DNA of 64,000 bases from NCBI RefSeq assembly GCF_003150675.1, contig NZ_QGGB01000005.1, forward strand, positions 434,001 to 498,000. The letters are read 5' to 3'. This stretch comes from Rhodohalobacter mucosus. Its GTDB lineage: Bacteria; Bacteroidota; Rhodothermia; Balneolales; Balneolaceae. Every line of letters starts with the position of its first letter. Position 1 is the stretch's first letter. Both the position numbers and the translations under genes were made by a program. The notes under the pieces are model-generated. The model saw only the letters and a program-made list of their open reading frames with translations. It ran no database searches and was not told where the DNA came from. Below are positions 37,419 to 46,361 of this stretch, in pieces.

Positions 37419-39416
37419 CTACGAGTGTCTCAGTTTTCTCAGCACCAGGCCCGACTGGGGTTTTGATTCTGCCTGTCCGCTCACAAGGTCGACCATCTGA
37501 GTGGATGCAAGCTCATTATTCACCAGTACCTCCCAGGTTCCGGCGGGAAGGTGCACATGGGCCGTCTCCGATTTTGTGCCGTTCAGGATAACATAATAGT
37601 CATACAAGTCACCCGAATTGGCTCCGCTGATATAGAAGCTTATGATAAGAGGGTTTGCGTAATGATCGAAGCAGACTTCCGATGGGTCACACTTCCGCAG
37701 GGCAGGCGCCTGTTTTCTGATGCGGATCAGTGATCGATAATAGTCATACAGAGGCTTGTTGAGCGCGATATCGTCAAAATTGATCCAGTTCGTCTCATTG
37801 TCTTTTTCGTAACTGTTGTGATCGATTTTTCCTACGTTCGGGTCTTTGCAGGGTGTTTTGGCAATGATCTTGCTTCTTGCAAACTCCTGACCTGCATGTA
37901 TCATGGTGATACCCTGAGCGGTAAAGAGGCTGACAGCAGCCAGTTTTGCGATATTCATCTCCTCGTCGCTCAGTTCGATATGCTCGCTGCGATCTTCTAT
38001 CACCTGGTCCTGAAGTTCCGGGTTTATGCCGATCCGGATGAAATCACCCAACGTGTACCCGTCATGGCTTTCAAGGTAATTGACGCTATGCTCAGACGTG
38101 TTGTAGAGTCCGCCTTCTCCGTGATTAAGTGTTCCCTTGAAAATGTTTTCAAGCCTTTCACGGCGGGTTTCACGCTGCCAGTCGGAAAATATAAATCCTT
38201 TATCGTGCAGCGGATCAGATCCTTTAATGGAATTCCGGATTCGGTCATTCCAGGAAGACCAGTCGTAGTCTGAGAAGTGGTGAGGGGAGTAATATCCGCC
38301 CCAGGGTTCAGCGATCAGTACCGCCTTTGGGTACTTTTTATGAACTTCATTTCGAATTACCTCCCAGGTTTTCTTGTCGAGAAGAGCGGCAAGGTCGAAT
38401 CGGAAGCCGTCGATATGATATTCCTCAATCCAATAGAGCAGAGAGTCGATGATCATCTGCCGGGCAACGGGATTTTCAGACCGAAACTCATTTCCGGTTC
38501 CGCTTCTGTTCATCAGCTCGCCCTGTTCATTAAAACGCAGATATTCATCGGGGGCAAGGTGGGAGAGCGGGTTCACGTCAAACAGGGATGTGTGATTATA
38601 AACCACGTCCATAATGACCGATATTCTGTTTTGATGCAGTGATTTTACCACGTCCTTGAACTCGCTGACGGCAGCGGCGGTCTTACCCGAAAAGGTTCTG
38701 CTGCAGTCTGAGGCATACGAGCTTTCCGGGGCAAAAAAGAACGATGTCATATATCCCCAGTAGTTGGCCGAATACACATTCCAGGTATTATGAAACCCTT
38801 CATCCGTTCGCTTTCCGTATGGAGGTTCTATCGGGGGAAATTTTTGCAGCGGCAGAAACTCCACACAGTTTACGCCCAATTCACGAAGGTGGGGAATGCC
38901 GCCTCTTTGACCGGTATCGATAAATTTTTGATACGACCCGCTGCCTTTCGCAGAACTGGAGGGGTGTGCAGTAAGGTCTTTGAGGTGCGTCTCATAAATA
39001 ATGAGGTCGCGCAGGTCATCCGGAAAGCAGTGAGTGTCGCCCTCCCAGTCATAATCATCCTCAAATATCAGAGATCTGGCTTCCTGTCTGTAGGTGTTTC
39101 GAACACAAACATGACGGCTGTAGGGATCCGCAAAGGGATAATTTACGTAGGGTGTGTCGGGCGCCTTCTCAAGCTCTTCGAAATCGGCTTGGTAGGCATA
39201 CCATTTCCCGTTCAGACGGTCTTTCAGAGTAAGAGACCAATATCCCGCATCACTCTTATCCATGAAGTGCCGGTCACCCTCAATTGAATCGTGGCTGTCG
39301 TAAAGTATGCAGACCATACTTTCTGCCCCGGGGCAGTAGATGCTGAAATGCGTTTCATTTTCGCGGAGGGTTACCCCCGGATTTTCCCGTTTGATGGCCG
39401 TTTTCATAGATGTCAT
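37419..39416 (-). CDS. Pullulanase-type GH13 alpha-glucan debranching enzyme
   Basis: The enzyme probably hydrolyses alpha-1,6 branches of glycogen or starch. A CBM48-type N-terminal domain (about 10-110) leads into the GH13 barrel. Conserved regions are VIMDVVYNHTS (region I), GFRFDLAALLDK (region II, nucleophile Asp), LIAEPWGGYY (region III, acid/base Glu) and VNYLESHDGYTLGD (region IV). YNHTS and AEPWG are typical of pullulanase/isoamylase enzymes. No signal peptide is visible, so it is likely cytoplasmic. Its stop codon falls next to metG's end, 5 bases apart on the same strand. Confidence 0.88.
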   Translation of the reverse strand: MTSMKTAIKRENPGVTLRENETHFSIYCPGAESMVCILYDSHDSIEGDRHFMDKSDAGYWSLTLKDRLNGKWYAYQADFEELEKAPDTPYVNYPFADPYSRHVCVRNTYRQEARSLIFEDDYDWEGDTHCFPDDLRDLIIYETHLKDLTAHPSSSAKGSGSYQKFIDTGQRGGIPHLRELGVNCVEFLPLQKFPPIEPPYGKRTDEGFHNTWNVYSANYWGYMTSFFFAPESSYASDCSRTFSGKTAAAVSEFKDVVKSLHQNRISVIMDVVYNHTSLFDVNPLSHLAPDEYLRFNEQGELMNRSGTGNEFRSENPVARQMIIDSLLYWIEEYHIDGFRFDLAALLDKKTWEVIRNEVHKKYPKAVLIAEPWGGYYSPHHFSDYDWSSWNDRIRNSIKGSDPLHDKGFIFSDWQRETRRERLENIFKGTLNHGEGGLYNTSEHSVNYLESHDGYTLGDFIRIGINPELQDQVIEDRSEHIELSDEEMNIAKLAAVSLFTAQGITMIHAGQEFARSKIIAKTPCKDPNVGKIDHNSYEKDNETNWINFDDIALNKPLYDYYRSLIRIRKQAPALRKCDPSEVCFDHYANPLIISFYISGANSGDLYDYYVILNGTKSETAHVHLPAGTWEVLVNNELASTQMVDLVSGQAESKPQSGLVLRKLRHS

Positions 39417-39421
39417 TTTAC

Positions 39422-41452
39422 TTACATAACAGGACTGCCGGGTTCGGCTTCTGTTTCAACAAAATGCAGAGTGCCCTCCCTGTCTTCGCCCATCAAAATC
39501 ATTCCGTTGCTCTCGATGCCCATCATCTTTTTTGGCGCCAGATTGGCAACCACCACAACCGATTTCCCCACGATCTCTTCTGCCTTAAAATATTCGGCTA
39601 TGCCCGACAGAATGGTTCGTTTTTCAAAACCGAGGTCAACGGTGATCTGAATCAGTTTTTTTGATTTTTTGACCGGTTCTGCCTCCAGAATGCGTCCGGC
39701 TCTGAGGTCTATCCTGGAAAATGTGCCGAAGTCAGTCTCCTTTTTTAAGTCTTCATAAGGATTATCGGCAGAGTCGGCTGCAGAGGAACGCTCTTTCAGA
39801 ATCTCAATTTCATGCTCAACGGCCTCGTCCTCAATTTTTTCAAAGAGGATGTCGCCCGGTGTGATAAGCTGCCCTGCGGCTATCATAGAAGCACTCACAT
39901 CACCCCAGCCGGCCGTACCGGGTATACCCAGCTGTTCTCTCAGTTTCGACATCTTGCCCGGCAGTACGGGTTCAAAAAGAACGGAAAGTGCAGCCGTGAT
40001 CTGGGAACAAACATAGAGTGTATTGGCACAGGCCTGTGGATTCTCTTTGCGTGTTTTCCAGGGTTCAGTTTCCGTGAAATAGCGGTTACCGGCCCTGGCC
40101 AGGTACATGGTTTCAGCTATTGCTTCCCTGAAGCGAAAACTGTTGTAGGAGGTGCTGATCTTCTTTTTTTGCCGTTCAATTTCGGCAAGTGCGGCTTGAT
40201 CCCTGCTGTCGGGATTTTTCATTTCGGGCACTTCGCCGTCAAAAAATCTTTCGGTGAAACTAAGGGTTCTGAATACAAAGTTTCCAAGTATGTCGGCAAG
40301 TTCACTGTTTACGCGGGTCTGGAAATCCTTCCATGAAAAATCAGAATCCTTGGTTTCGGGCAGGGTTGATCCGATTACATATCTCAGCAGATCGGCATCA
40401 AACTTCTCAAGATATTCTTGCAGCCAAACGGCCCATCCCTTCGAGGTGGATAGCTTGCGGCCTTCAAGGTTCAGAAATTCATTTGCAGGCACATTTTCAG
40501 GCAGAACAAAATCCCCATGCTGCATCAGCATGGCCGGGAACATGATGCAGTGAAATACAATGTTGTCTTTTCCAATAAAGTGGACCAGGGATGTCTCATT
40601 ATCCTGCCACCATGTTTTCCATTCATCCGGTTTTCCCAGGTTTTGGGCCCACTCCTTGGTTGCCGATATATAGCCTATGGGAGCATCAAACCAGACATAC
40701 AATACCTTGCCTTCGGCTTCGGGAAGGGGAACGGGCACGCCCCAAGTGAGATCGCGTGTTACCGCACGATCTCCAAGTCCGCCATCGAGCCAGCTTTTGC
40801 ACTGACCAACCACATTGGCTTTCCAGTCTTTGCGGGAGTCGATCCACTCTTCGAGCTTTTCCTGATAGTCGCCCAGCGGGATAAACCAGTGTTCGGTCTC
40901 TTTGATCACGGGTTTATTGCCTGTAATGGCGCTGACGGGATCCGTGAGGTCGGTAGGAGAAAGTGATGTGCCGCACTTTTCACATTGATCGCCGTAAGCT
41001 TCGGGGTGGCCGCAGTGGGGACACGTACCCTTAACATACCGGTCGGGAAGAAACATATCGGCTTCCTCGTCATAGTACTGTTCCTGGGTCTTCTGTTTAA
41101 AAACACCCTGTTCGTAGAGGTTAAGGAAGAAATCCTGGGACGTTTTTTTGTGCGTTTCAGAACTTGTGCGGCCGTAGTAGTCGAAACTGATACCGAAACT
41201 CTCAAAAACGGCTTTATTGCCCTCATGATAGCGGTTCACTATCTCCTGAGGAGACACACCTTCTTTTTCGGCGGCGATGGTAATCGGAACACCATGCTCA
41301 TCCGAACCGCAAATGTGAAGGATCTCTCTGCCATCTAAACGCTGAAACCGTGTGTATAAATCGGCCGGAAGATAAGCCCCGGCGAGATGCCCGAGATGAA
41401 TGGGTCCGTTTGCGTAGGGCAGGGCAGAGGTGACTAAAATTCGTTTCGGCAT
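39422..41452 (-). CDS. metG: Methionyl-tRNA synthetase
   Basis: MetRS charges tRNA-Met. It has the HIGH motif as IHLGHLAGAY, a zinc-knuckle insertion (CPHCGHPEAYGDQCEKC) and the KMSKS motif as GRKLSTSKGWAV. A C-terminal EMAP-type tRNA-binding domain (about 565-676, FSRIDLRAGRILEAEPV) completes it. At 676 residues it is of E. coli size. It is the first gene of the minus-strand block that ends with the GH13 enzyme. Confidence 0.96.
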   Translation of the reverse strand: MPKRILVTSALPYANGPIHLGHLAGAYLPADLYTRFQRLDGREILHICGSDEHGVPITIAAEKEGVSPQEIVNRYHEGNKAVFESFGISFDYYGRTSSETHKKTSQDFFLNLYEQGVFKQKTQEQYYDEEADMFLPDRYVKGTCPHCGHPEAYGDQCEKCGTSLSPTDLTDPVSAITGNKPVIKETEHWFIPLGDYQEKLEEWIDSRKDWKANVVGQCKSWLDGGLGDRAVTRDLTWGVPVPLPEAEGKVLYVWFDAPIGYISATKEWAQNLGKPDEWKTWWQDNETSLVHFIGKDNIVFHCIMFPAMLMQHGDFVLPENVPANEFLNLEGRKLSTSKGWAVWLQEYLEKFDADLLRYVIGSTLPETKDSDFSWKDFQTRVNSELADILGNFVFRTLSFTERFFDGEVPEMKNPDSRDQAALAEIERQKKKISTSYNSFRFREAIAETMYLARAGNRYFTETEPWKTRKENPQACANTLYVCSQITAALSVLFEPVLPGKMSKLREQLGIPGTAGWGDVSASMIAAGQLITPGDILFEKIEDEAVEHEIEILKERSSAADSADNPYEDLKKETDFGTFSRIDLRAGRILEAEPVKKSKKLIQITVDLGFEKRTILSGIAEYFKAEEIVGKSVVVVANLAPKKMMGIESNGMILMGEDREGTLHFVETEAEPGSPVM

Positions 41453-41637
41453 AGATCAAAAAAATCGATTTAAAAAAAGCTGAAGAAATTACGGTTCAGC
41501 TCGCTAAGTTACCAAATTGGCAGGCAATTTTCTTCCATCAGCTTAATACCCGCAGATATCGGTGCCCGGCGATACTTTCCGGGTTCGGAACGCATGATGA
41601 TCACATAATGCAAGTCGCCGATCCGGGTAGGAGCCAG

Positions 41638-42165
41638 TCAGGTTGAATAAAATTTTTCGAGAATACCGTAAAGTGCCACACCCGCAGCAACCGACACATT
41701 CAGGGAGTGCTTGTTGCCAAACTGCGGAATGTCGACGGAGAGGTCGGCCAACTCTATCAGCTCGTCGTCCACGCCCGTCACCTCATTGCCCAGAATAAGA
41801 CAGATTTTATCCGATTCAGGAGTCCATTCGTTCAGCGGTGTGCTCCGGTCAGTCTGCTCCAGAACCGCAATGGTATAGCCCGCACGTTTCAGAGTATTGA
41901 TCTCTTCAACAGGATTATTGATTTCTTTCCATTCAACGTACTGTTCAGCACCGATGGCTGTTTTGGTGATTTCGGGCCGCGGGGGGACAGGAGTGTGGCC
42001 GGACAGCCTGAGTTCACGAATGCCAAATGCATCGGCAGAGCGAAATACGGCGCCGACATTATGCAGACTGCGGATATTGTGCATCCACAAAATGAAATGG
42101 CTTCCCAAAGGTGAAGTTCGTTTGAGGTTTTTTTCAAGTATCTCGCGAGTGGTCAGTTTCTTCAA
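41638..42165 (-). CDS. SpoU-family RNA 2'-O-methyltransferase
   Basis: The 175-residue protein belongs to the knotted SPOUT class. Motif 1 is WMHNIRSLHNVGAVFRSADAFG, motif 2 is ICLILGNEVTGVDDELIELAD, and motif 3 is PQFGNKHSLNVSVAAGVALYGI. It has the AdoMet site but lacks the N-terminal RNA-binding domain of RlmB, so it resembles TrmL/TrmH short forms. Target RNA cannot be told. Confidence 0.88.
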   Translation of the reverse strand: MKKLTTREILEKNLKRTSPLGSHFILWMHNIRSLHNVGAVFRSADAFGIRELRLSGHTPVPPRPEITKTAIGAEQYVEWKEINNPVEEINTLKRAGYTIAVLEQTDRSTPLNEWTPESDKICLILGNEVTGVDDELIELADLSVDIPQFGNKHSLNVSVAAGVALYGILEKFYST

Positions 42166-42360
42166 GCCGTGTGCCGTTCTTTGAAAGTGTTTTGATGCGG
42201 ATCAAATTATCGGATGATATGTAGTTCCCGGTTAAAAAAGTGGTTGGGAAACAGCCATGAACACCCTATTTTTACCGAGCTAAGATATTTATTAAAACAA
42301 AGGAAAATAGCAGTGAAAACTGCTTTTTCTGTTTATGAAAGTTGAACCGGAATATAAGGT

Positions 42361-42831
42361 ATGAAGAAAAATTATCTATCCAGGGAAGGATACGAGAAAC
42401 TGGATGCAGAACTGAGAGATCTTAAAACCAGAGGCAGAAAAGAAATTGCCGAGGAGATTGCGGAAGCTCGCGCTAAGGGCGACCTGAGCGAAAACGCAGA
42501 GTATGACGCTGCCAAGGAAGCCCAGGGGCACCTCGAAAAAAAGATTGCAGAACTCGAAAATACGCTTGCCACTTCCAGCATAATTGATGAAAAGGATATT
42601 AACACTTCCAAAGCGTATCTGCTGTCGACGGTTACCATTTTAAATCAAAAAATGGGGAAGGAGATGAAATACACCCTTGTTTCGAAAGATGAGGCAGATT
42701 TTAAAGCAGGTAAGATTTCGGTTGATTCCCCCATCGGAAAAGCCATACTGGGCCGCGAAGTGGGAGAAGAGTTCACCGTGGATGTTCCGGCGGGTAAGCT
42801 TGAACTCAAAATTCAAAAAATCGAACGGTAG
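42361..42831 (+). CDS. greA: Transcription elongation factor GreA
   Basis: GreA stimulates transcript cleavage in backtracked RNA polymerase. The coiled coil starts YLSREGYEKLDAEL and carries the tip ARAKGDLSENAEYDAAKEAQ, with its acidic residues, followed by the FKBP-like C-terminal domain (SPIGKAILGREVGEEFTVDVP). The 156-residue length is normal. Confidence 0.96.
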   Translation: MKKNYLSREGYEKLDAELRDLKTRGRKEIAEEIAEARAKGDLSENAEYDAAKEAQGHLEKKIAELENTLATSSIIDEKDINTSKAYLLSTVTILNQKMGKEMKYTLVSKDEADFKAGKISVDSPIGKAILGREVGEEFTVDVPAGKLELKIQKIER

Positions 42832-42862
42832 GTTGAGGTTTAGGTTGAGGTTTAGGTTGAGG
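42832..42862. repeat. 12-base tandem repeat just after greA
   Basis: The unit GTTGAGGTTTAG occurs about 2.6 times in tandem immediately after the greA stop codon. It grades into related words (GTTGAAGGTTAAATGTTGAAAG). The pattern is unlike coding sequence or a terminator. Confidence 0.8.
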
Positions 42863-42869
42863 ATTGTTG

Positions 42870-42884
42870 AAGGTTAAATGTTGA
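42870..42884. repeat. Left arm of inverted repeat flanking the S23-type gene
   Basis: AAGGTTAAATGTTGA here is the exact reverse complement of TCAACATTTAACCTT at 43493-43507. The two arms enclose the four-helix-bundle gene. Surrounding sequence is similar on both sides but imperfect. Confidence 0.7.
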
Positions 42885-43002
42885 AAGTTAAAGGTTTTTG
42901 ATGGTTGATTCATCAGCGTGTAGAAAGAGAACATTTAACATTTATTCTTCAAATTGTAATACCGAGTCCAAAAGATTAATAAATGAATCACTTGAATTAA
43001 GC

Positions 43003-43413
43003 ATGTCAACCGCGAAAAGGTTCGAAGATTTAGAGATATGGCAACTTGCGCGTGAGCTTGTAGCGATGATTTATGAAATTTCGAATAAGGCACTTTTTTC
43101 TAAGGACTACGGTTTGAAGGATCAAATCCGACGTTCCTCTGTTGGAGTGATGAATAACATAAGTGAAGGATTTGAAAGCCGTACAGTGAAGCTTTTTATC
43201 GATTATTTGGGAAGGTCCAAGGGATCCTGCGGTGAAACTCGTTCTGTGCTCTACGCAGCACTGGATCAGAACTATATCTCGAAAGCTGAATTCAATGATC
43301 TTCGTCAGAAATGTGAAAAAATTTCATCCAAAACATTGCGACTCATTCAGTATTTAGAAAAATATGAGTCGAATGATCGTGTACAGGAAGCCGGATTTGG
43401 GTATGATGTTTAA
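43003..43413 (+). CDS. Four-helix-bundle protein (S23/IVS type)
   Basis: The 136-residue protein begins RFEDLEIWQLARELV, followed by SKDYGLKDQIRRSSVGVMNNISEGFES and LGRSKGSCGETRSVLYAAL, the standard motifs of the S23 four-helix family. Members were first found in 23S rRNA intervening sequences and are related to the Avd accessory protein of diversity-generating retroelements. I chose the ATG at 43003; the longer open frame from 42898 has no family match. No rRNA or reverse transcriptase is nearby. The gene lies inside a repeat-flanked segment between greA and ugd and looks like an insertion. The function is unknown. Confidence 0.85.
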   Translation: MSTAKRFEDLEIWQLARELVAMIYEISNKALFSKDYGLKDQIRRSSVGVMNNISEGFESRTVKLFIDYLGRSKGSCGETRSVLYAALDQNYISKAEFNDLRQKCEKISSKTLRLIQYLEKYESNDRVQEAGFGYDV

Positions 43414-43492
43414 TCATGCAGATTTTTTTGGGATACACGTTACATGTCAAAGTTTGAAGGCATTGACGATTGGATCATTAGATTGATTATGA

Positions 43493-43507
43493 TCAACATT
43501 TAACCTT
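43493..43507. repeat. Right arm of inverted repeat flanking the S23-type gene
   Basis: TCAACATTTAACCTT is the exact reverse complement of the arm at 42870-42884, about 610 bases apart. It runs into further AT-rich words (TTTAACTTGTAACGTTCAAC) before ugd. Confidence 0.7.
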
Positions 43508-43565
43508 TAACTTGTAACGTTCAACACGTAATTACGACAAAACTTAAATCGAATAAAATTTAGAA

Positions 43566-44903
43566 ATGAAATTAGGAGTAGTAGGAACCGGTTATGTAGG
43601 CCTTGTATCAGGAGCGTGTTTTGCAGACAGCGGCAATGACGTAATCTGCGTGGATATTGACGAGAAAAAAGTGGAGCGCATGCGCAAGGGCGAGGTGCCG
43701 ATTTATGAGCCGGGGCTGAACCGCGTGTTCGACCGCTCGATTCGCGAGAACCGCCTGCGCTTTACCACCTCGCTGGAGGAGGCGTTTAAAGAGAGCGAAA
43801 TACTGTTTCTCTGCCTGCCCACCCCGCCCGGGGCCGACGGGCAGGCCGACCTGAGCTTTGTGCTGAATGTGGCCGACGACCTGGGCGAGCTGTTCAACAA
43901 GTATCCCGGCTACCGGGTGGTGGTGAACAAGAGCACCGTGCCTGTGGGTACGGCCGACAAGGTTCGCGAGGCGATCTCGGCCAAAACCGACGAGGAGTTT
44001 GATGTGGTTTCCAACCCGGAGTTCCTGCGCGAAGGGGCCGCAGTGGAGGACTTCATGAAGCCCGAAAGAGTGGTGGTGGGAGCCGGCACGCAGCGGGCAG
44101 CCGACGCAATGCGAACCCTGTATGAGCCGTTTGTTCGCAGCGGCAACCCGATCATCATCATGGATGAGCGCAGCTCGGAGCTGACCAAATATGCGGCCAA
44201 CGCCATCCTGGCCACCAAGATCACCTTTATGAACGAAATTGCCAATATCTGCGAGCGCGTGGGCGCCGACGTGGACAACGTGCGCCGCGGGATCGGAACG
44301 GATTCTCGGATCGGCAAGCGGTTCCTGTTTGCGGGCATCGGCTACGGGGGCAGCTGCTTCCCGAAAGATGTGCAGGCCATTCACCACACGGCGGGCCAGT
44401 ACGGCTACGACTTCAAGATCCTGGATTCGGTGATGAAGGTGAACGAGCTGCAGAAGGTGTCGATCGTGGAGAAGATGAAGGAGTACTACGACGGGGACCT
44501 GGCCGGCAAGCGGATTGGCGTATGGGGACTGGCCTTCAAGCCGGAGACCGACGACGTGCGCGAGGCTCCTGCACTCTACATCACCGATGCCCTGGCCAAA
44601 GCCGGTGCAACGATGATCGCTTACGACCCGGAGGCCAACGAGACGTTTCAGGCGGCGGCCACATCGGTCGCCCTGGAGGCGATGGAGTTCACCACCGACC
44701 GGGATGAAGTGCTGAAAGGAGTTGACGCGCTGGTGATCTGCACCGAGTGGAATGAGTTCAGAAGGCCGGACCTGGATCGTTTCCCCAAAATGATGAAAAC
44801 CCCGGTCATATTTGACGGACGTAATCTCTATGACCTGAAGCGCGCAAAAGATGCCGGTTTGATCTACGTTAGTGTAGGGCGGCCTTCAGTTGGTGTAGAG
44901 TAA
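43566..44903 (+). CDS. ugd: UDP-glucose 6-dehydrogenase
   Basis: The enzyme oxidises UDP-glucose to UDP-glucuronate with two NAD. It has the Rossmann start KLGVVGTGYVGLVSGACFA, the catalytic Cys in GYGGSCFPKDVQAI and the GLAFKPETDDVREAPAL segment. At 445 residues it is normal. The codon use is odd: the interior from about 43670 to 44760 is GC-rich (three 60-base lines I counted hold 37-39 G/C), while the first and last 100 bases and the neighbours are nearer the window average. The downstream gene uses its product. Confidence 0.96.
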   Translation: MKLGVVGTGYVGLVSGACFADSGNDVICVDIDEKKVERMRKGEVPIYEPGLNRVFDRSIRENRLRFTTSLEEAFKESEILFLCLPTPPGADGQADLSFVLNVADDLGELFNKYPGYRVVVNKSTVPVGTADKVREAISAKTDEEFDVVSNPEFLREGAAVEDFMKPERVVVGAGTQRAADAMRTLYEPFVRSGNPIIIMDERSSELTKYAANAILATKITFMNEIANICERVGADVDNVRRGIGTDSRIGKRFLFAGIGYGGSCFPKDVQAIHHTAGQYGYDFKILDSVMKVNELQKVSIVEKMKEYYDGDLAGKRIGVWGLAFKPETDDVREAPALYITDALAKAGATMIAYDPEANETFQAAATSVALEAMEFTTDRDEVLKGVDALVICTEWNEFRRPDLDRFPKMMKTPVIFDGRNLYDLKRAKDAGLIYVSVGRPSVGVE

Positions 44904-44956
44904 CCATATGCCGGAAAGGTGTTGACCGACCGGATATCCTATAGAACCAAATCATA

Positions 44957-45901
44957 TTGTCCAGAAGAATTCTCATAACAGGCGGAGCCGGGTTTCTCGG
45001 ATCACATCTTTGTGACAGATATCACAGCGATGGGTGGGATGTTATCTGTATGGATAACCTTGTCACCGGTTCAGAGTCAAATATTGCGCATCTTTTCGGG
45101 AAGGAGAGGTTCAGTTTTATTAAGCATGATGTAACCAACTTCATTATCGTCAAAGGCGACCTGGACCTGATCCTGCACTTTGCTTCACCTGCGTCGCCCA
45201 TAGACTACCTGGAAATGCCCATTCAGACGCTGAAAGTGGGCTCGCTGGGTACGCACAAGGCTCTGGGCCTTGCGAAGGCAAAAAATGCAAAATTTGTACT
45301 CGCTTCAACCAGCGAGGTGTACGGGGATCCGCTCGAACATCCGCAGAAAGAGTCGTACTGGGGAAATGTGAACCCAACGGGCAGCCGGGGCGTATATGAT
45401 GAAGCCAAACGCTTCGCGGAAGCCATGACCATGGCCTATCACCGCTACCACGGAATTCCAACGGGCATTGTGCGAATATTCAACACTTACGGTTCGCGGA
45501 TGAGGCTTCGGGACGGGAGGGCTTTGCCCACTTTTTTCCGGCAGGCACTCCAAAATCAGCCTCTGACGGTTTTCGGTGACGGCTCGCAAACGCGTTCGTT
45601 TACGTACGTGGATGATCTTGTGGAGGGAATTGTACGGCTGGCTGAAAGTGATGAAACCGAACCGGTAAACCTTGGCAATCCTCAGGAAGTAACAATACTG
45701 GAGTTTGCGCGTGAAATACTGGATCTGACAGACTCGAATAGTGAAATTGTTTTTGAGGATCTTCCGGAGGGCGATCCACAAATTCGTCAACCGGATATTT
45801 CAAAAGCCCAAAAGCTACTGAACTGGTATCCTGAGGTTGACCGAAGGGAGGGACTCAGCAGGACAATGGATTACTTTAAGGAACAACTCGGAAAGTTGTG
45901 A
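44957..45901 (+). CDS. UDP-glucuronate decarboxylase (UXS-like SDR)
   Basis: This extended short-chain dehydrogenase probably converts UDP-glucuronate to UDP-xylose. It has the glycine motif [26 protein letters not shown], the catalytic YDEAKR and [21 protein letters not shown]. These match UXS sequences well. The start is TTG at 44957. The position directly after ugd supports a two-step UDP-xylose pathway for surface glycans. The alternative is another nucleotide-sugar epimerase. Confidence 0.88.
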   Translation: MSRRILITGGAGFLGSHLCDRYHSDGWDVICMDNLVTGSESNIAHLFGKERFSFIKHDVTNFIIVKGDLDLILHFASPASPIDYLEMPIQTLKVGSLGTHKALGLAKAKNAKFVLASTSEVYGDPLEHPQKESYWGNVNPTGSRGVYDEAKRFAEAMTMAYHRYHGIPTGIVRIFNTYGSRMRLRDGRALPTFFRQALQNQPLTVFGDGSQTRSFTYVDDLVEGIVRLAESDETEPVNLGNPQEVTILEFAREILDLTDSNSEIVFEDLPEGDPQIRQPDISKAQKLLNWYPEVDRREGLSRTMDYFKEQLGKL

Positions 45902-45905
45902 TTGC

Positions 45906-46361
45906 ATGATGAAGCGCCTGATTGATCTATATCCCTACCGCCTGACCGATCACGGCCCTGAATTTCTCTTGCTCAGGCGTGCAAAGGGAAAAATATACCA
46001 CGGCCAGTGGAGAATGGTTGGAGGAAAGGTAAAGTCCGGAGAAACGTCCTGGCAGGCAGCATTGAGGGAACTGATGGAGGAAACCGGCCTCGCGCCAAAA
46101 AGATTTTGGACGATCCCCTCGGTAAATACATTTTATGAGTACAAGACAGACACTGTTCATCACATTCCGGCGTTTGCAGCCGAACTGTTGCACTCTTCAG
46201 AGCCTGTTCTGGATGATGAGCACACTGCATGCAGCTGGTTTGATTCCGCTAAGGCTGTGGAAAATCTTCACTGGCCGGAACAAAAACGTCTTGTTGAGTT
46301 AACAGAATCCATTTTAATGCACGATCAAATCCTTGAAGAGTGGCTCGTACCCTTACGCTGA
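45906..46361 (+). CDS. NUDIX hydrolase
   Basis: The 151-residue protein has a complete NUDIX box, GGKVKSGETSWQAALRELMEETGL (G-x5-E-x7-REL-x-EE-x-GL). Homology begins at the double ATG at 45906/45909, 4 bases after the UXS stop; the open frame extends upstream without a match. Substrate is unknown. It overlaps the following barrel gene by 22 bases. Confidence 0.88.
   Translation: MMKRLIDLYPYRLTDHGPEFLLLRRAKGKIYHGQWRMVGGKVKSGETSWQAALRELMEETGLAPKRFWTIPSVNTFYEYKTDTVHHIPAFAAELLHSSEPVLDDEHTACSWFDSAKAVENLHWPEQKRLVELTESILMHDQILEEWLVPLR

Noticed and set aside
43608-44387. 259-residue open frame on the minus strand opposite ugd
   Set aside because: It is exactly antisense to ugd in its GC-rich part, which lowers stop-codon frequency. 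It has no family signature.
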